NCBI GenBank assembly: GCA_021806165.1
Contig: JAJZXY010000006.1
Coordinates: forward strand, 34,295-98,294
DNA length: 64,000 nucleotides
Origin: Thermoplasmata archaeon
Lineage (GTDB): Archaea > Thermoplasmatota > Thermoplasmata > Sysuiplasmatales > Sysuiplasmataceae
Direction of reading: 5' to 3'
The notes under the pieces are model-generated. The model saw only the letters and a list, made by a program, of their open reading frames with translations. It did not search any database and was not told where the DNA came from. Below are positions 63,998 through 64,000 of the stretch, piece after piece. The translations under genes were made by a program, and so were the position numbers. Each line of letters starts with the position of its first letter. The first letter of the stretch is position 1.

Positions 63998-64000
63998 TAT

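Overview
The window is a moderately GC-rich, gene-dense piece of an archaeal chromosome. Archaeal markers are spread along it: ribosomal proteins S3Ae and L37e, an Lsm protein, Hel308 helicase, membrane-anchored LonB protease, NadM, the KEOPS subunit Cgi121, pyruvoyl-dependent arginine decarboxylase, an archaeal mevalonate operon, an elongator tRNA-Met with a bulge-helix-bulge intron, and TATA boxes about 27 nt upstream of start codons (leaderless genes). A lipoylated 2-oxoacid dehydrogenase, CLC transporter, Zn-type adenylate kinase and trehalose/glycogen enzymes point to a heterotroph. Thermoplasmatota is my best guess, but this is inference. I see no rRNA, CRISPR array, prophage or insertion sequence.

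Layout. 1-3.5 kb: a coiled-coil/zinc protein, then a DUF218 protein with the two formimino-folate enzymes. 3.5-7.5 kb: Mrp-type Fe-S ATPase, Cgi121 and Hel308. 7.6-10.7 kb: LonB, NadM, PncC. 10.7-16 kb: CLC channel, acetamidase/formamidase, histidine ammonia-lyase, a methyltransferase. 16.1-19.4 kb: mevalonate entry operon (HTH regulator, HMG-CoA synthase, thiolase, DUF35 protein). 19.5-28 kb: MsrA, tRNA-Pro, GNAT, a gene-poor stretch with a decayed reading frame, CoxG-like and GlpA-like proteins, adenylate kinase, M50 protease, DinB, membrane proteins, arginine decarboxylase. 28-34.3 kb: one operon for lipoate synthesis/transfer and all subunits of a 2-oxoacid dehydrogenase complex. 34.5-36.5 kb: S3Ae, intron-bearing tRNA-Met, an enolase-superfamily epimerase.

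36.6-52.6 kb is the most striking part: eight alpha-glucan and trehalose genes. glgB-glgE-treS-mak-treX run on the plus strand, flanked by a GH31 alpha-glucosidase and by treY-treZ on the minus strand. TreS, Mak, GlgE and GlgB form the full route trehalose -> maltose -> maltose-1-phosphate -> branched alpha-glucan; TreX, TreY and TreZ form the return route from glucan to trehalose. The locus thus encodes a closed trehalose-glucan cycle with no ADP-glucose glycogen synthase nearby.

52.7-64 kb: a GlcD/GlcF-like flavin and Fe-S oxidase pair, an Ntn-hydrolase-like protein without an obvious nucleophile, an ArsA/Get3-like ATPase with a small partner, a V4R + Roadblock/LC7 signalling pair, AMMECR1, dihydroorotase with an apparent CTG start, a CxxCxxCC protein, the Lsm-L37e-PurF cluster and tRNA-Ala. 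Catalytic residues are intact in nearly every enzyme I could check; exceptions are the thiolase (Gly where the nucleophilic Cys is expected) and the Ntn-hydrolase-like protein.
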